DNA of 64,000 nucleotides from the NCBI GenBank assembly GCA_013289875.1, contig JABCZC010000006.1:1-64000 (forward strand), read 5' to 3'. This stretch comes from Acidobacteriota bacterium (GTDB lineage: Bacteria > Acidobacteriota > Terriglobia > Terriglobales > Acidobacteriaceae). Under the pieces are notes generated by a model. It did no database searches. It was given only the letters and a program-made list of their open reading frames with translations, and was not told the DNA's origin. Positions within the stretch are counted from its first letter, which is position 1. Each line of letters starts with the position of its first letter. Positions 35,454 through 44,234 of the stretch are shown piece after piece. Both the position numbers and the translations under genes were made by a program.

Positions 35454-36721
35454 GTTTGTACATCGCCAAAGGTGGCCCCGATCTGGAGCTCTCCGCCGCC
35501 GAGCTGAAGTCGCTTCTGTTTGAAGGGCTCGGCAAACTTGGTGAGCGATGCCGCGTGCTCGTCGTCCCTCCCGATCAGACCCGCTTCCATTCGCGTGCCG
35601 GCGATCTGACGCAATACGCCTGGGAGTACTACGGTATTCGCCTCCACTCCGTGCTGCCGGCGCTCGGTACGCACGCGCCCATGTCGGCCGAACAGTTGAC
35701 GCGCATGTTCGGTCCCGTCCCGCACTCGCTCTTCCGCGTCCACAAATGGCGCACAGACGTCGAAGCCCTGGGCGAAGTACCGTCCGAATTCATCGAGAAA
35801 GTCTCAGAGGGAAAGCTCCATTACCCGTGGCCGGCGCAGACCAATCGCCTCATCTCGCGGGGCAATCACGATCTCGTCCTCTCCATCGGCCAGGTGGTGC
35901 CTCACGAGGTCATCGGCATGGCCAACTACACCAAAAATATCCTGGTGGGAGCCGGTGGCGCCGAGGGCATCAACCGCAGCCACTACCTCGGCGCGGTCTA
36001 CGGTATGGAGCGCATCATGGGACGCGCCGAAAATCCCGTCCGCGCAGTCCTCAATTACGCCTCTGATTATTTCCTCGGCAACATCCCCATCGTCTACGTG
36101 CTCACGGTCGTCGGACTGGCGCCCGAGGGGCACCTCGCTGTGCGCGGTCTGTATATCGGTGACGACGCGGAGTGCTTCCACCTCGCCTCCGACCTCAGCC
36201 TCAAGGTGAATTTCGAGATGCTGGACGCGCCCATCCACAAAGCCGTCGTCTATCTCGATCCCCAGGAGTTCCACAGCACCTGGCTCGGCAACAAGGCCGT
36301 TTATCGCACCCGCATGGCGCTGGCCGACGGTGCTGAGTTGATCGTTCTCGCGCCCGGAGTGAAGGAGTTCGGCGAAGACCCTACCATCGACCGCCTTATC
36401 CGCAAGTATGGATACCGCGGCACGCCTGCCACCCTCGCCGCCGTCGAAAACAACGCCGACCTGGCCGCCGATTTGAGCGCCGCCGCGCACCTTATTCATG
36501 CCTCCTCCGAGGGCCGATTCAACATCACCTGGTGCCCCGGCCATCTCACCCACGAAGAAGTCGAGGGCGTTGGCTTCAGCTACGGTGACCTGGCAACTAT
36601 GATGGCCCGCTACAATCCGGAAAAGCTCCAGAATGGATACAACATGATCGACGGCGAAGAAGTTTTCTTCATCGCAAATCCCGGACTCGGTCTCTGGGCA
36701 TACCGCGGCAGGTTTCAGTAA
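35450..36721 (+). CDS. LarA-like (DUF2088) nickel-pincer racemase/epimerase homologue
   Basis: The N-terminal half of this 423-aa protein matches the LarA domain. PPDQTRFHSRAG is followed by LGTHAPMSAEQLTRMFG (His ~74) and SIGQVVPHEVIGMANYTKNILVGAGG (His ~150, Lys ~161). These correspond to the histidines and the cofactor-linking lysine of lactate racemase, which uses the nickel-pincer nucleotide made by LarB, LarC and LarE. LarA homologues include racemases and epimerases of 2-hydroxy acids such as malate and gluconate. Translational coupling to an ExuT-like transporter next to uxaC suggests a 2-epimerase for a uronate or aldonate. No larBCE genes are in the window. Substrate is inference. 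Confidence 0.8.
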   Translation: MSLYIAKGGPDLELSAAELKSLLFEGLGKLGERCRVLVVPPDQTRFHSRAGDLTQYAWEYYGIRLHSVLPALGTHAPMSAEQLTRMFGPVPHSLFRVHKWRTDVEALGEVPSEFIEKVSEGKLHYPWPAQTNRLISRGNHDLVLSIGQVVPHEVIGMANYTKNILVGAGGAEGINRSHYLGAVYGMERIMGRAENPVRAVLNYASDYFLGNIPIVYVLTVVGLAPEGHLAVRGLYIGDDAECFHLASDLSLKVNFEMLDAPIHKAVVYLDPQEFHSTWLGNKAVYRTRMALADGAELIVLAPGVKEFGEDPTIDRLIRKYGYRGTPATLAAVENNADLAADLSAAAHLIHASSEGRFNITWCPGHLTHEEVEGVGFSYGDLATMMARYNPEKLQNGYNMIDGEEVFFIANPGLGLWAYRGRFQ

Positions 36722-36723
36722 TC

Positions 36724-36798
36724 ATGACGCTCGGCAAATTTTCCATCGGAGTCGTCGATCGCTTCGCCCATCAGGCCACACCTCAGCTCAAGGCTTGA
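36724..36798 (+). pseudogene. Probable 24-codon N-terminal remnant of a UxaE-type uronate (tagaturonate) epimerase gene
   Basis: Two bases after the LarA-like stop, an ATG opens MTLGKFSIGVVDRFAHQATP and four more residues, then TGA. From memory, the tagaturonate/fructuronate 3-epimerase family begins with a very similar LGK(F/Y)S-x-G-x-GDRFAHQ-x-x-AQL stretch. The match would therefore be the start of a gene now cut short, with no continuation recognisable downstream. It could instead be a real 24-aa peptide. Too short for the ORF track. Confidence 0.5.
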
Positions 36799-36893
36799 AG
36801 CTCATCCTGCAGGGCCGGCAACTTCGAGCCTATCGAGAATTGGTAACCTCACCCGCCCGTTTACGACCATTTTTGCGTTGCAATCGTTAACAA

Positions 36894-37010
36894 TCTGCTA
36901 CAAAATAAATCACTCACCACGGAATCCTGTGAGTTCGTCCCAGTTATGTTGCAGACACTCAGATTCTGCTAGAAAATGAATCACTCACCACGGAACCCTG
37001 TGGGTTCGTC
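36894..37010 (+). repeat. Two 46-nt direct repeats, 71-nt period, upstream of a TonB receptor
   Basis: Copies at 36894-36939 and 36965-37010 differ at only four positions. Each contains AATCACTCACCACGGAA and a GTTCGTC end. In copy 1 ACTCAC pairs perfectly with GTGAGT; in copy 2 one pair becomes G-T, while an inner GAACCC/GGGTTC hairpin becomes possible. They lie 89 bases upstream of the receptor start. Either tandem operators of a dimeric repressor or leader RNA hairpins would fit. The rest of the 377-bp gap (36722-37098) holds only the uxaE-like remnant and the receptor's SD. Confidence 0.85.
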
Positions 37011-37098
37011 ATAATTTTTAGAATCCACATCGGAAAGAAAACCGGCTTCCGCACCCACGACGGCAGCCGAATCTGCATTGCTTTATTTGGAGGAGATT

Positions 37099-40000
37099 GT
37101 GACGAGACAAGGTTTGCGTATAGCAGTCGTGTTTCTACTGGTTGCCTTCGCGGCTACCTCATTTTCCCAGAATGCAAACACATCGCTTCGCGGCACCGTG
37201 AAAGATCCCAGTGGCGCGGTCGTACCGGGGGCAAAAGTCACCATCACTGACCCCGACAATGGGCGTAACTTCGCAGCCACAACGAACGCGGCGGGCGAAT
37301 ATGTTTTCCAGCAGATCCCGCCTGCCAAATACACCATCACGATATTGGCGAAGGGATTCAGCAACCAGACCAAGGTCGCTGAACTGCTCGTGAATCAACC
37401 AGCCACCATCGACTTCACAGTCTCGGTCCAGGTCACCCAGGAGGTCGTAAACGTCAGCGCGGAGGCGCAGACCCTGAACACCTCTGACGCCTCCCTGGGC
37501 AATTCCATGAACAATACGCTGATCCAGGCCCTTCCCAGCGAAGGTCGCAACGTGCCCGATCTGCTTTCTCTCCAGCCTGGCGTGCTCTCGCTCGGTCAGG
37601 ATTCCGGCAGGCCCCTCAACCCCACGCTGCAAAACGATCCCCGCAGCGGCGCAGTCAATGGCGGCCGGTCGGATCAGGGCAACATCACCGTCGACGGCCT
37701 CGACGACAACGATCAGGTCAATGGTTTTGCTTTTACCGGGGTGTTGCGCGAGACCCAGGACTCGGTCGAAGAGTTTCGCGTGACCACTGGCAATGCTGGC
37801 GCCGATCAGGGCAGATCGTCCGGAGCGCAGATCAGCATGGTGACGAAGGCGGGAACCAACCAATATCATGGCGCCGTGTATTGGTACAACCGGCCCACGC
37901 TGACCGTCGCCAATGACTGGTTCAATAAGCAAGCCGAGCTGAGCAGCGGCCTCCCCAACGTGCCGCCGAAGCTCATACGCAACAACTTTGGAGCTGCAGT
38001 CGGCGGGCCCATCTTAAAAAACAAGCTCTTCTTTTTTGCGAATTACGAGGGCCAGCGTCAAGCCGAAAACCAGGTCGTGAGCCAGACCGTCCCCACCGCT
38101 ATGTACCAGCAGGGGTTCATCCAGTACCAGGGTGACGACAGCGCTGGCAACATCGTGAACGCCACGCTGACTCCCGCCCAGATCACGGCCCTGGACCAGC
38201 CCTGCATCGCAAACGGCGTCTGTCCCTGGGGGCCAGGTCCCAATCCTAACGCGCTCACGTATCTCCAGATGTTTCCGGCCGCCAACGGCACGTCCCTGGG
38301 TGATGGCCTGAACACCGGCTCATTCACCTTTTCCTCGCCAAACCCGATATACCTGAACACCAGTATCGCGCGCATCGACTTCACTCCCGACCAGAAACAG
38401 GTTGTTTTCGTCCGCGGTAATCTGCAGAAGGACACGGTCACGGGAACCGAGCAGTTCCCTGGCCAGGGACCGTCGTACGAGCAGGTATACAACAACAAAG
38501 GGCTCGCCGCCGGCTATACCTACACGTTTACTTCGAACCTCGTCAACGACCTGCGCTATGGCTACATCCGCGAGGGCTATGGCTATAACGGCCCCGGAAC
38601 CGGCGACTACACCGACTTCCGTTTCATGACGACGCTCACATCGGAGAACCGTAATACTATCTTCAGCGTGCCGGTAAACAACATCGTAGACAATCTGAGC
38701 TGGAACAAGGGCAGACATACCTTCCAGTTCGGCGGAAACTGGCGGCTTGTCCATCAAAACCGAACTTCGGGCGATAGCTCCTTCGATAGCGCCAGCACCA
38801 ATCCGTATTGGCTGGGAGGCAGTTTTCCTGACCCCTCCACTGTGGGCGGCCTGCCCGTGGACAGCGGTTTCACGAATTCCTACGCCATTGCCTATGCCAA
38901 CCTCGTGGGCACCGTACCCTCGCTTACAATCCTGTCAAACTACAACGTGACCAGTGCGACCACTGGATCCCTCCTCGCCGATGGAACTCCGTTGGCACGG
39001 CATTTCAAAGCGAACGAGTACGAGTGGTACATCCAGGATTCGTGGCGCGCACTGCCCAACCTTACGCTGACCTTCGGCCTGCGCCAGACCATCCTGCAGA
39101 CTCCCTGGGAGACACATGGCCAGCAGGTGGCTCCTACGATCGACACAGACGCCTGGTATAAGCAGCGGGAAGCTTCCGCCCTGCAGGGGCAGATCTATGA
39201 ACCGGACCTGACCTTCGCCCCGGCCGGGCCGTTCTACCATAAACCGGGTTACTGGCCGAAGCAGAAGGACAACTTCGCGCCTCGCCTGTCCGTCGCTTAT
39301 TCTCCCGATCCCAAAACTTCCATTCGTGCCGGATTCGGCATCTTCTTCGATCATTACGGCCAACAGCTGGTGAGCACCTTCGATCAGAACGGATCCTTCG
39401 GCATCAACAGCTCAGTTACGAATCCTGCGGGCGTGTACAGTTATGAGACTTCTCCTCGCTTCGTCAACCGCCGGACCTTTCCCGACATTCCCTTTACCCC
39501 TTCTCCGGCTACGATCACTTACCCCTACACCGCGCCTCAAGGAAACTTCGCCATCACCTGGGGCCTCGACAATCGACTGAAGACACCCTATTCCGAGTCG
39601 ATAGACTTCTCTGTCCAACGTCAGCTTCCTGCTGGATTCACTCTCGAGGCTAACTACGTTGGCCGCCTCGGCCGTCATCTTCTGCAAAGCCAGGATCTTG
39701 CAGAGCCCGTCGACTTCGTCGATTCGAATGGCGGCGGCGACTACTACACCGCGGGGAGCCAGCTCTCCCGGCTGGTGGATGAGAACGGCGGAAACTTCCC
39801 TGCCCCCGTGCCCGCCATTCGATTTTTTGAAGATGTATTTCCCTATATGGCAAACTTCGATTACCCGGGCGAGAGTGCAACCCAGGCGATCTACAACGAC
39901 GAATGGGCGCCCTTCCGCTCAAATCTCGGCGCAACAACTGCTTTGGGCGATCTCGACTTCTACTGCTTCAGCGGTACGCTGGGGGTGAATTACCCCTGTC

Positions 40001-40869
40001 CAGCCAATCACGTTCCCCGCTTCTGGCAGGATCAGTTCTCCTCGCTCTATGTGCTGAATACGATCGGCATGAGCTACTACAACGCCGCTCAGCTGGTCAT
40101 CCACCATCCCACGAGTTACGGCCTCAATCTCGACTTCAACTACACCTTCTCTAATTCCATTGACATGGGCTCTGACGCTGAGCGAGGCACCGAGTTCAAC
40201 AACACTGCAACTTCTGGTGGCGGCAACTTCAGCAACATCCTTAACACCTGGAAGCCATACCTGAACCGTGCCCATTCCGACTTCGACGTCCGTCACCTTA
40301 TTACCGCCGATTGGGTCTACCAGATACCGGTCGGAAAGGGAAGGAAGTACCTGGCCTCGGCCAACACTGCGGTCAACGCGCTTATTGGCGGATGGCAGTG
40401 GTCGGGTATCAACCGCTGGTCCACCGGTTTGCCCTTCAGCCTTACTGAACCCGGTTTTACCACCAACTGGCAGATCGAGAGCTTCGGTGTCGTAACCGGC
40501 AATGTCAAGATGCAAAAACACGTTGTCAACGGGGCTCCCGAGGTCTTTGCAAATCCGAACGCCATCAACAGCGGAACCACTATCGGTAGTCCCGTCCGTC
40601 TTCCTTACCCCGGCGATGCTGGGGAGCGCAACAACTTCCGCGGCGACGGAATCTTTGGCATCGATTCCGGACTGGCCAAGACCTGGCAGATCAAAGAGTA
40701 TGGTGCTCTGAAATTCGATTGGGAAGTCTTCAACATCACCAACAGTGTCCAGTTCAACTCAAACCCACTGTTTCTTGGTTCCGGACTTACGGGCGGCAAT
40801 TTAGGCGTCTACAGCGCCGTACAGAATCTGCCGCGGCGCATGCAGTTCGGCCTTCGCTACGACTTCTAA
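37099..40869 (+). CDS. Oar-like TonB-dependent receptor with carboxypeptidase-regulatory-like domain
   Basis: A signal peptide (RIAVVFLLVAFAATSFSQ) opens this 1256-aa protein, followed by the regulatory-like sandwich SLRGTVKDPSGAVVPGAKVT (~27-110). The plug region (GAVNGGRSDQGNITVDGLDD, then ISMVTKAGTNQYHG) leads to a long barrel ending MQFGLRYDF, whose C-terminal phenylalanine is the outer-membrane assembly signal. GTG 37099 sits six bases after GGAGGAG and is preferred to the track's TTG 37078, which lies before that ribosome-binding site. It follows the hexuronate operon on the same strand and may import uronate-containing oligosaccharides; that link is inference. It shares layout with the receptor at 6930 but clearly differs in sequence. 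Confidence 0.88.
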   Translation: MTRQGLRIAVVFLLVAFAATSFSQNANTSLRGTVKDPSGAVVPGAKVTITDPDNGRNFAATTNAAGEYVFQQIPPAKYTITILAKGFSNQTKVAELLVNQPATIDFTVSVQVTQEVVNVSAEAQTLNTSDASLGNSMNNTLIQALPSEGRNVPDLLSLQPGVLSLGQDSGRPLNPTLQNDPRSGAVNGGRSDQGNITVDGLDDNDQVNGFAFTGVLRETQDSVEEFRVTTGNAGADQGRSSGAQISMVTKAGTNQYHGAVYWYNRPTLTVANDWFNKQAELSSGLPNVPPKLIRNNFGAAVGGPILKNKLFFFANYEGQRQAENQVVSQTVPTAMYQQGFIQYQGDDSAGNIVNATLTPAQITALDQPCIANGVCPWGPGPNPNALTYLQMFPAANGTSLGDGLNTGSFTFSSPNPIYLNTSIARIDFTPDQKQVVFVRGNLQKDTVTGTEQFPGQGPSYEQVYNNKGLAAGYTYTFTSNLVNDLRYGYIREGYGYNGPGTGDYTDFRFMTTLTSENRNTIFSVPVNNIVDNLSWNKGRHTFQFGGNWRLVHQNRTSGDSSFDSASTNPYWLGGSFPDPSTVGGLPVDSGFTNSYAIAYANLVGTVPSLTILSNYNVTSATTGSLLADGTPLARHFKANEYEWYIQDSWRALPNLTLTFGLRQTILQTPWETHGQQVAPTIDTDAWYKQREASALQGQIYEPDLTFAPAGPFYHKPGYWPKQKDNFAPRLSVAYSPDPKTSIRAGFGIFFDHYGQQLVSTFDQNGSFGINSSVTNPAGVYSYETSPRFVNRRTFPDIPFTPSPATITYPYTAPQGNFAITWGLDNRLKTPYSESIDFSVQRQLPAGFTLEANYVGRLGRHLLQSQDLAEPVDFVDSNGGGDYYTAGSQLSRLVDENGGNFPAPVPAIRFFEDVFPYMANFDYPGESATQAIYNDEWAPFRSNLGATTALGDLDFYCFSGTLGVNYPCPANHVPRFWQDQFSSLYVLNTIGMSYYNAAQLVIHHPTSYGLNLDFNYTFSNSIDMGSDAERGTEFNNTATSGGGNFSNILNTWKPYLNRAHSDFDVRHLITADWVYQIPVGKGRKYLASANTAVNALIGGWQWSGINRWSTGLPFSLTEPGFTTNWQIESFGVVTGNVKMQKHVVNGAPEVFANPNAINSGTTIGSPVRLPYPGDAGERNNFRGDGIFGIDSGLAKTWQIKEYGALKFDWEVFNITNSVQFNSNPLFLGSGLTGGNLGVYSAVQNLPRRMQFGLRYDF

Positions 40870-40898
40870 CCAACACCGCAACCCGGCGCTCCATCCAC

Positions 40899-40925
40899 GG
40901 CCGGAGATCATCCCGATCTCCGGCC
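40899..40925 (+). terminator. Hairpin after the TonB receptor
   Basis: GGCCGGAGAT and ATCTCCGGCC pair perfectly over ten bases around a seven-base loop, 30 bases after the receptor stop. The following TTCTCG is a poor T-tract, so it may act as a terminator or as an mRNA 3'-end stabiliser. Confidence 0.6.
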
Positions 40926-41054
40926 TTCTCGTGCGCAGTCTCCTTCAACCCGGCCAGCCTGACGAATGCCCAGTCTGCGCGTTCACGCAGCAACCCCTCC
41001 TTGACTCGTTGCATCCATCTCTACGCGAGGTAAAGGAGGTAGATAGACAGAGCT

Positions 41055-41228
41055 ATGAGTACGTTCGAATTGATCACCGTGATTGACTTTAATATTGCTC
41101 GCCTGCAACAAGCCCGGGCTCTGCTTGCTGGCAAGCCGGTCCGACAGGGCTTGAGTGAACGAGGCAGACTACGAATCGCTGCAGCACAGCGGAAGAGATG
41201 GGCCAAGTATCGAAAAGCCGTAAAATAG
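41055..41228 (+). CDS. Small basic protein (57 aa), not in the ORF track
   Basis: ATG 41055 opens a 57-codon frame ending TAG at 41226. The protein begins MSTFELITVIDFNIARLQQA (helical, leucine-spaced) and ends LSERGRLRIAAAQRKRWAKY plus RKAVK. This last segment resembles the 'LS-x-x-x-R-x-RIAAAQ-x-RWAK' tail seen on many small acidobacterial and H-NS-like nucleic-acid-binding proteins. A full AAAGGAGGT lies 14 bases upstream, a long but possible spacing. The antisense ORF (41021-41242) has no such features. Role unknown; DNA or RNA binding is a guess from charge and motif. Confidence 0.6.
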   Translation: MSTFELITVIDFNIARLQQARALLAGKPVRQGLSERGRLRIAAAQRKRWAKYRKAVK

Positions 41229-42334
41229 CTGCTTAGTCGCATACGGCCAGATACTTTTCACGATGGGCCTGACCCTTTCATCGCGCTTTCCAGTCCTCCC
41301 CCCACTGAAACCTCTAACCATAGCGGAGGCTAGATTCATGTCCCCCGGATGCAGTCTAGGATTGTTACTTCGTGCGGACCAACAGGCCGCATTTGAAAAA
41401 GTCGTAGTTGCGGATGTTATGCATCAGTCAGCAGAAATTCGCGCACATCTCCGGCGAGTGGCCATGATCGTGTTTCGCGCTCGGCAGGCACATGGCGAGC
41501 ATTGCCTGGTCTGTGTCGGGGAAAGGGAATCCCCCGAAAACATGGCAGCCTGAATGTATTCGCGCGGAATCAGCCCCATTACGAAAGTGCGTCCAATGTC
41601 GCTTAGATGACCTTTCCCGCTGCAGTCTCTCAGGTAGACTCCCGCGATGTGCATGGTCGGCTCCGCTCTTGTTGATTTGTTTCATTCGGCTGTCGCAGAA
41701 TTGTCGGCCGCGCAGAGCTGCGATCGAGGTTTGGACATGCTGTCTGCGAGCCTGGTGATTCGCATTGATCGTGCCGCCCAGGATGCGATAGCTGCTAATG
41801 CCGCCGTCGAAGAGCACGGTCGCCGCTGTAGCCATTGCGGAGGCCTTCGTTGCCGCTGATGATTTCTATCTCCGCTCATTCCAATCTGAAGCCAAAGTCC
41901 CGCGCGTCGGGTAGCATGCGGAAAAGAACAAATAAGATCTGCTGGTCCCTACTGATCCCCGGCTATTTTTGCGCTGTCAAGCGCCTCTCCTCCGAGATTC
42001 ACTTCAGGCCGCTCATTCTAAAGACATAGTTGCCAAAGAAACTTGACCGGCTGATTTCCTCCACCCACTACAATAGAAATAGGCTACAAATAGAGAAAGA
42101 CAAAGGGCCCGGCCACGTGAACGCCCGCTCCTGCAAGTCCAACATCACCTGATAGATGACTGTAAGTCATTTGTTTTCTGATAAATAGCGCTAATGTGTG
42201 CGCTAAAGCCTTTAGAATCTGATACACGCCAAAACGCGGGGGTGGGGGTATGTTCCCCCAATGCGATCCAGCGCCCTGTATCCAGAGGCTCCATAACTTC
42301 GAGGTTAGAACTCGCGAGGAAAAGAGCGATCCCA
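41229..42334. other. 1.1-kb stretch without a supported gene
   Basis: Only short, overlapping frames exist here on both strands (for example 41263-41553 +, 41428-41835 -, 41492-41758 +). None shows a recognisable domain, a good ribosome-binding site or consistent codon use. A decayed gene is possible. The last ~140 bases upstream of ATG 42335 would hold the promoter of the GH57 gene, but no strong -35/-10 pair stands out. Confidence 0.5.
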
Positions 42335-44065
42335 ATGAAAAATGGACGTCCGCAAGGCTACCTGACCTTTACCCTGCACGCCCATCTGCCTTACGTCGTC
42401 CATCACGGAACCTGGCCGCACGGGTTGGAGTGGCTCCTGGAAGCCGCCGCGGAAACCTATCTTCCTCTGCTTCGCGTCCTGGGAAATCTCGAGCGCGACG
42501 GCATCGCCCTGAACGCCAATATCAACCTCTCGCCTGTCCTGCTCGAACAACTTGCTCATCCGACCTTCAAGGCGGAATTTCCCGCCTATGTGAAGCGCAA
42601 GATCCTCGCCGCCCTGGAAGACGAGAACTACTTCCGCATGGGAGGCGAGCAGCACTTCGCCGAAACCGCGGTCTATTGGCGCGACTTCTTCCTCCAGGCG
42701 CTTCAGGACTTCGAGGCTCTCGAAGGCGACATCATCGCGGGTTTCCGGCACTTCAACGATGCTGGCCTGATTGAGATCATCACCTGCGGAGCCACGCATG
42801 GTTACATGCCTCTGCTCGGCACCGACGAGAGCATCGTAGCCCAGGTCAAGACCGGAGTAGCCGCGCACCAGCGGCATCTCGGCCGCCAGCCCCGCGGCAT
42901 CTGGGCTCCGGAGTGCGGCTACCGCCCCGCCGGCCCCTGGCAGACACCAGTTACCCCCGAAGGCAGCGCCGCACCCTGGCCAACCTTCAGCCGCATCGGC
43001 GTCGAGCAAGCCCTTGCCGAGGCTGGGATCGAGTTCTTCTTCGTCGACAGCCATCTTATTGAAGAGTCCGTTCACTTCAACCCCTACGAGCCCAATATCG
43101 CAGGAGGCCCTGTCGGAGCCCCCGCGGCCATCGAGGTAGCGCTCACCGGGAGCAGCGCTTATTACCATCCCTATTACGTCGGTGAACCCCTTGCCGGCGC
43201 TCATCCTGTCTCTGCCTTCCCGCGTGACCCCAAAACCGGTTTCCAGGTCTGGAGCGGCGACCAGGGCTATCCCGGCGACGGCAACTACCTCGACTTCCAT
43301 AAGAAGCGCTGGCCCGGCGGCCACCGTTACTGGCAGGTCACCCATGCCGAGGCCGATCTCGCCCTCAAGACACCCTACTGCCCGGAGCGCGCGGCCGCCC
43401 GTACCCGAGACCACGCCGAGCACTTCGTGACCGTCGTGCAGTCGGCGCTTCAGGATTGCCTGAGCGAAGACAACCCACCCATCCTTACCTCGCCTTTTGA
43501 CGCCGAGCTCTTCGGACACTGGTGGTATGAGGGGCCCATGTGGCTGGAGCATGTGGCCCGCGCCTTCGCCCGTGAGGATATACCCATCAGCCTGATCACC
43601 TGCGGCGCCTATCTCGAGCAGCATCCGTCCTTGGGCTATCTGAGTCTGGAAGAAGGCTCCTGGGGGAAGAGCGGCACGAACGAAGTTTGGCTTAACCCCG
43701 ATACGGCATGGACCTGGACTCACATCTATCCGGCCGAAGCCAGGGTGCGCGACGTCGCAACGGGAGGCCTCTGGAATGACGGGGGTCCGGGCGAGCGAAT
43801 CGCCAAACAACTCTGCCGTGAGTTGCTCCTGCTCGAATCCTCCGACTGGCAATTCCTCATCACCACGGAGGCTGCCGCGGACTACGCCATCAAGCGCTTC
43901 AACACCCATCTGGGTCAATTCCGCGATGTCAGCGCAGCCTGGGATCAATTCGCCGCCACGGGCGGGCTCGAACCGGAGACCGAGGCGCGTCTCAAAGAAA
44001 TCGAAGAACGCGACAACATCTTTGCAGACATCGACCCCGCGCTCTGGGCCAGGAGAATAGACTGA
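42335..44065 (+). CDS. GH57 1,4-alpha-glucan branching enzyme
   Basis: A glycoside hydrolase family 57 enzyme of 576 aa. The N-terminus GYLTFTLHAHLPYVVHHG has the first GH57 motif (HAHLPY). The nucleophile glutamate is in GIWAPECGYRP (~192), the acid aspartate in TSPFDAELFGHWWYEG (~388), and a DUF1957-type C-terminal helical domain follows. These are the features of the TK1436-type branching enzymes, which make alpha-1,6 branches in glycogen. ATG 42335 restores the usual start; the track frame adds 47 unrelated residues. malQ, another glycogen/maltodextrin enzyme, is 10 kb downstream. Confidence 0.9.
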   Translation: MKNGRPQGYLTFTLHAHLPYVVHHGTWPHGLEWLLEAAAETYLPLLRVLGNLERDGIALNANINLSPVLLEQLAHPTFKAEFPAYVKRKILAALEDENYFRMGGEQHFAETAVYWRDFFLQALQDFEALEGDIIAGFRHFNDAGLIEIITCGATHGYMPLLGTDESIVAQVKTGVAAHQRHLGRQPRGIWAPECGYRPAGPWQTPVTPEGSAAPWPTFSRIGVEQALAEAGIEFFFVDSHLIEESVHFNPYEPNIAGGPVGAPAAIEVALTGSSAYYHPYYVGEPLAGAHPVSAFPRDPKTGFQVWSGDQGYPGDGNYLDFHKKRWPGGHRYWQVTHAEADLALKTPYCPERAAARTRDHAEHFVTVVQSALQDCLSEDNPPILTSPFDAELFGHWWYEGPMWLEHVARAFAREDIPISLITCGAYLEQHPSLGYLSLEEGSWGKSGTNEVWLNPDTAWTWTHIYPAEARVRDVATGGLWNDGGPGERIAKQLCRELLLLESSDWQFLITTEAAADYAIKRFNTHLGQFRDVSAAWDQFAATGGLEPETEARLKEIEERDNIFADIDPALWARRID

Positions 44066-44234
44066 ACGCACGCAACACGAATCGTGAACGCGTCGCACGT
44101 TTGCGATGGAAGTGCGCTATTTGGGGCGGCTTCGCTCCTTTATGCAGCATCCAACCAACTGGGATTGGAAAGTTGCCGCGCAGGATTCCATTTGGTACCA
44201 TCCGATTTCCGGTAACTCCAAGGAGAAGAACATC

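Noticed and set aside
36894-37010. The two 46-nt repeats as a minimal CRISPR array
   Set aside because: Only two copies, a 25-nt gap, an imperfect match and no cas genes; location in a gene leader favours a regulatory role.
41021-41242. 73-aa minus-strand ORF opposite the 57-aa protein
   Set aside because: The plus-strand frame has a recognisable motif and a Shine-Dalgarno; this one has neither.
41428-41835. 135-aa minus-strand ORF in the gene-poor gap
   Set aside because: No recognisable domain, no ribosome-binding site, and competing frames on both strands; might be decayed coding sequence but cannot be supported.
42305-44098. 597-aa minus-strand ORF antisense to the GH57 gene
   Set aside because: High-GC codon third positions of a real gene often leave a long antisense frame open. 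The plus strand has full GH57 motifs; the antisense protein has none.
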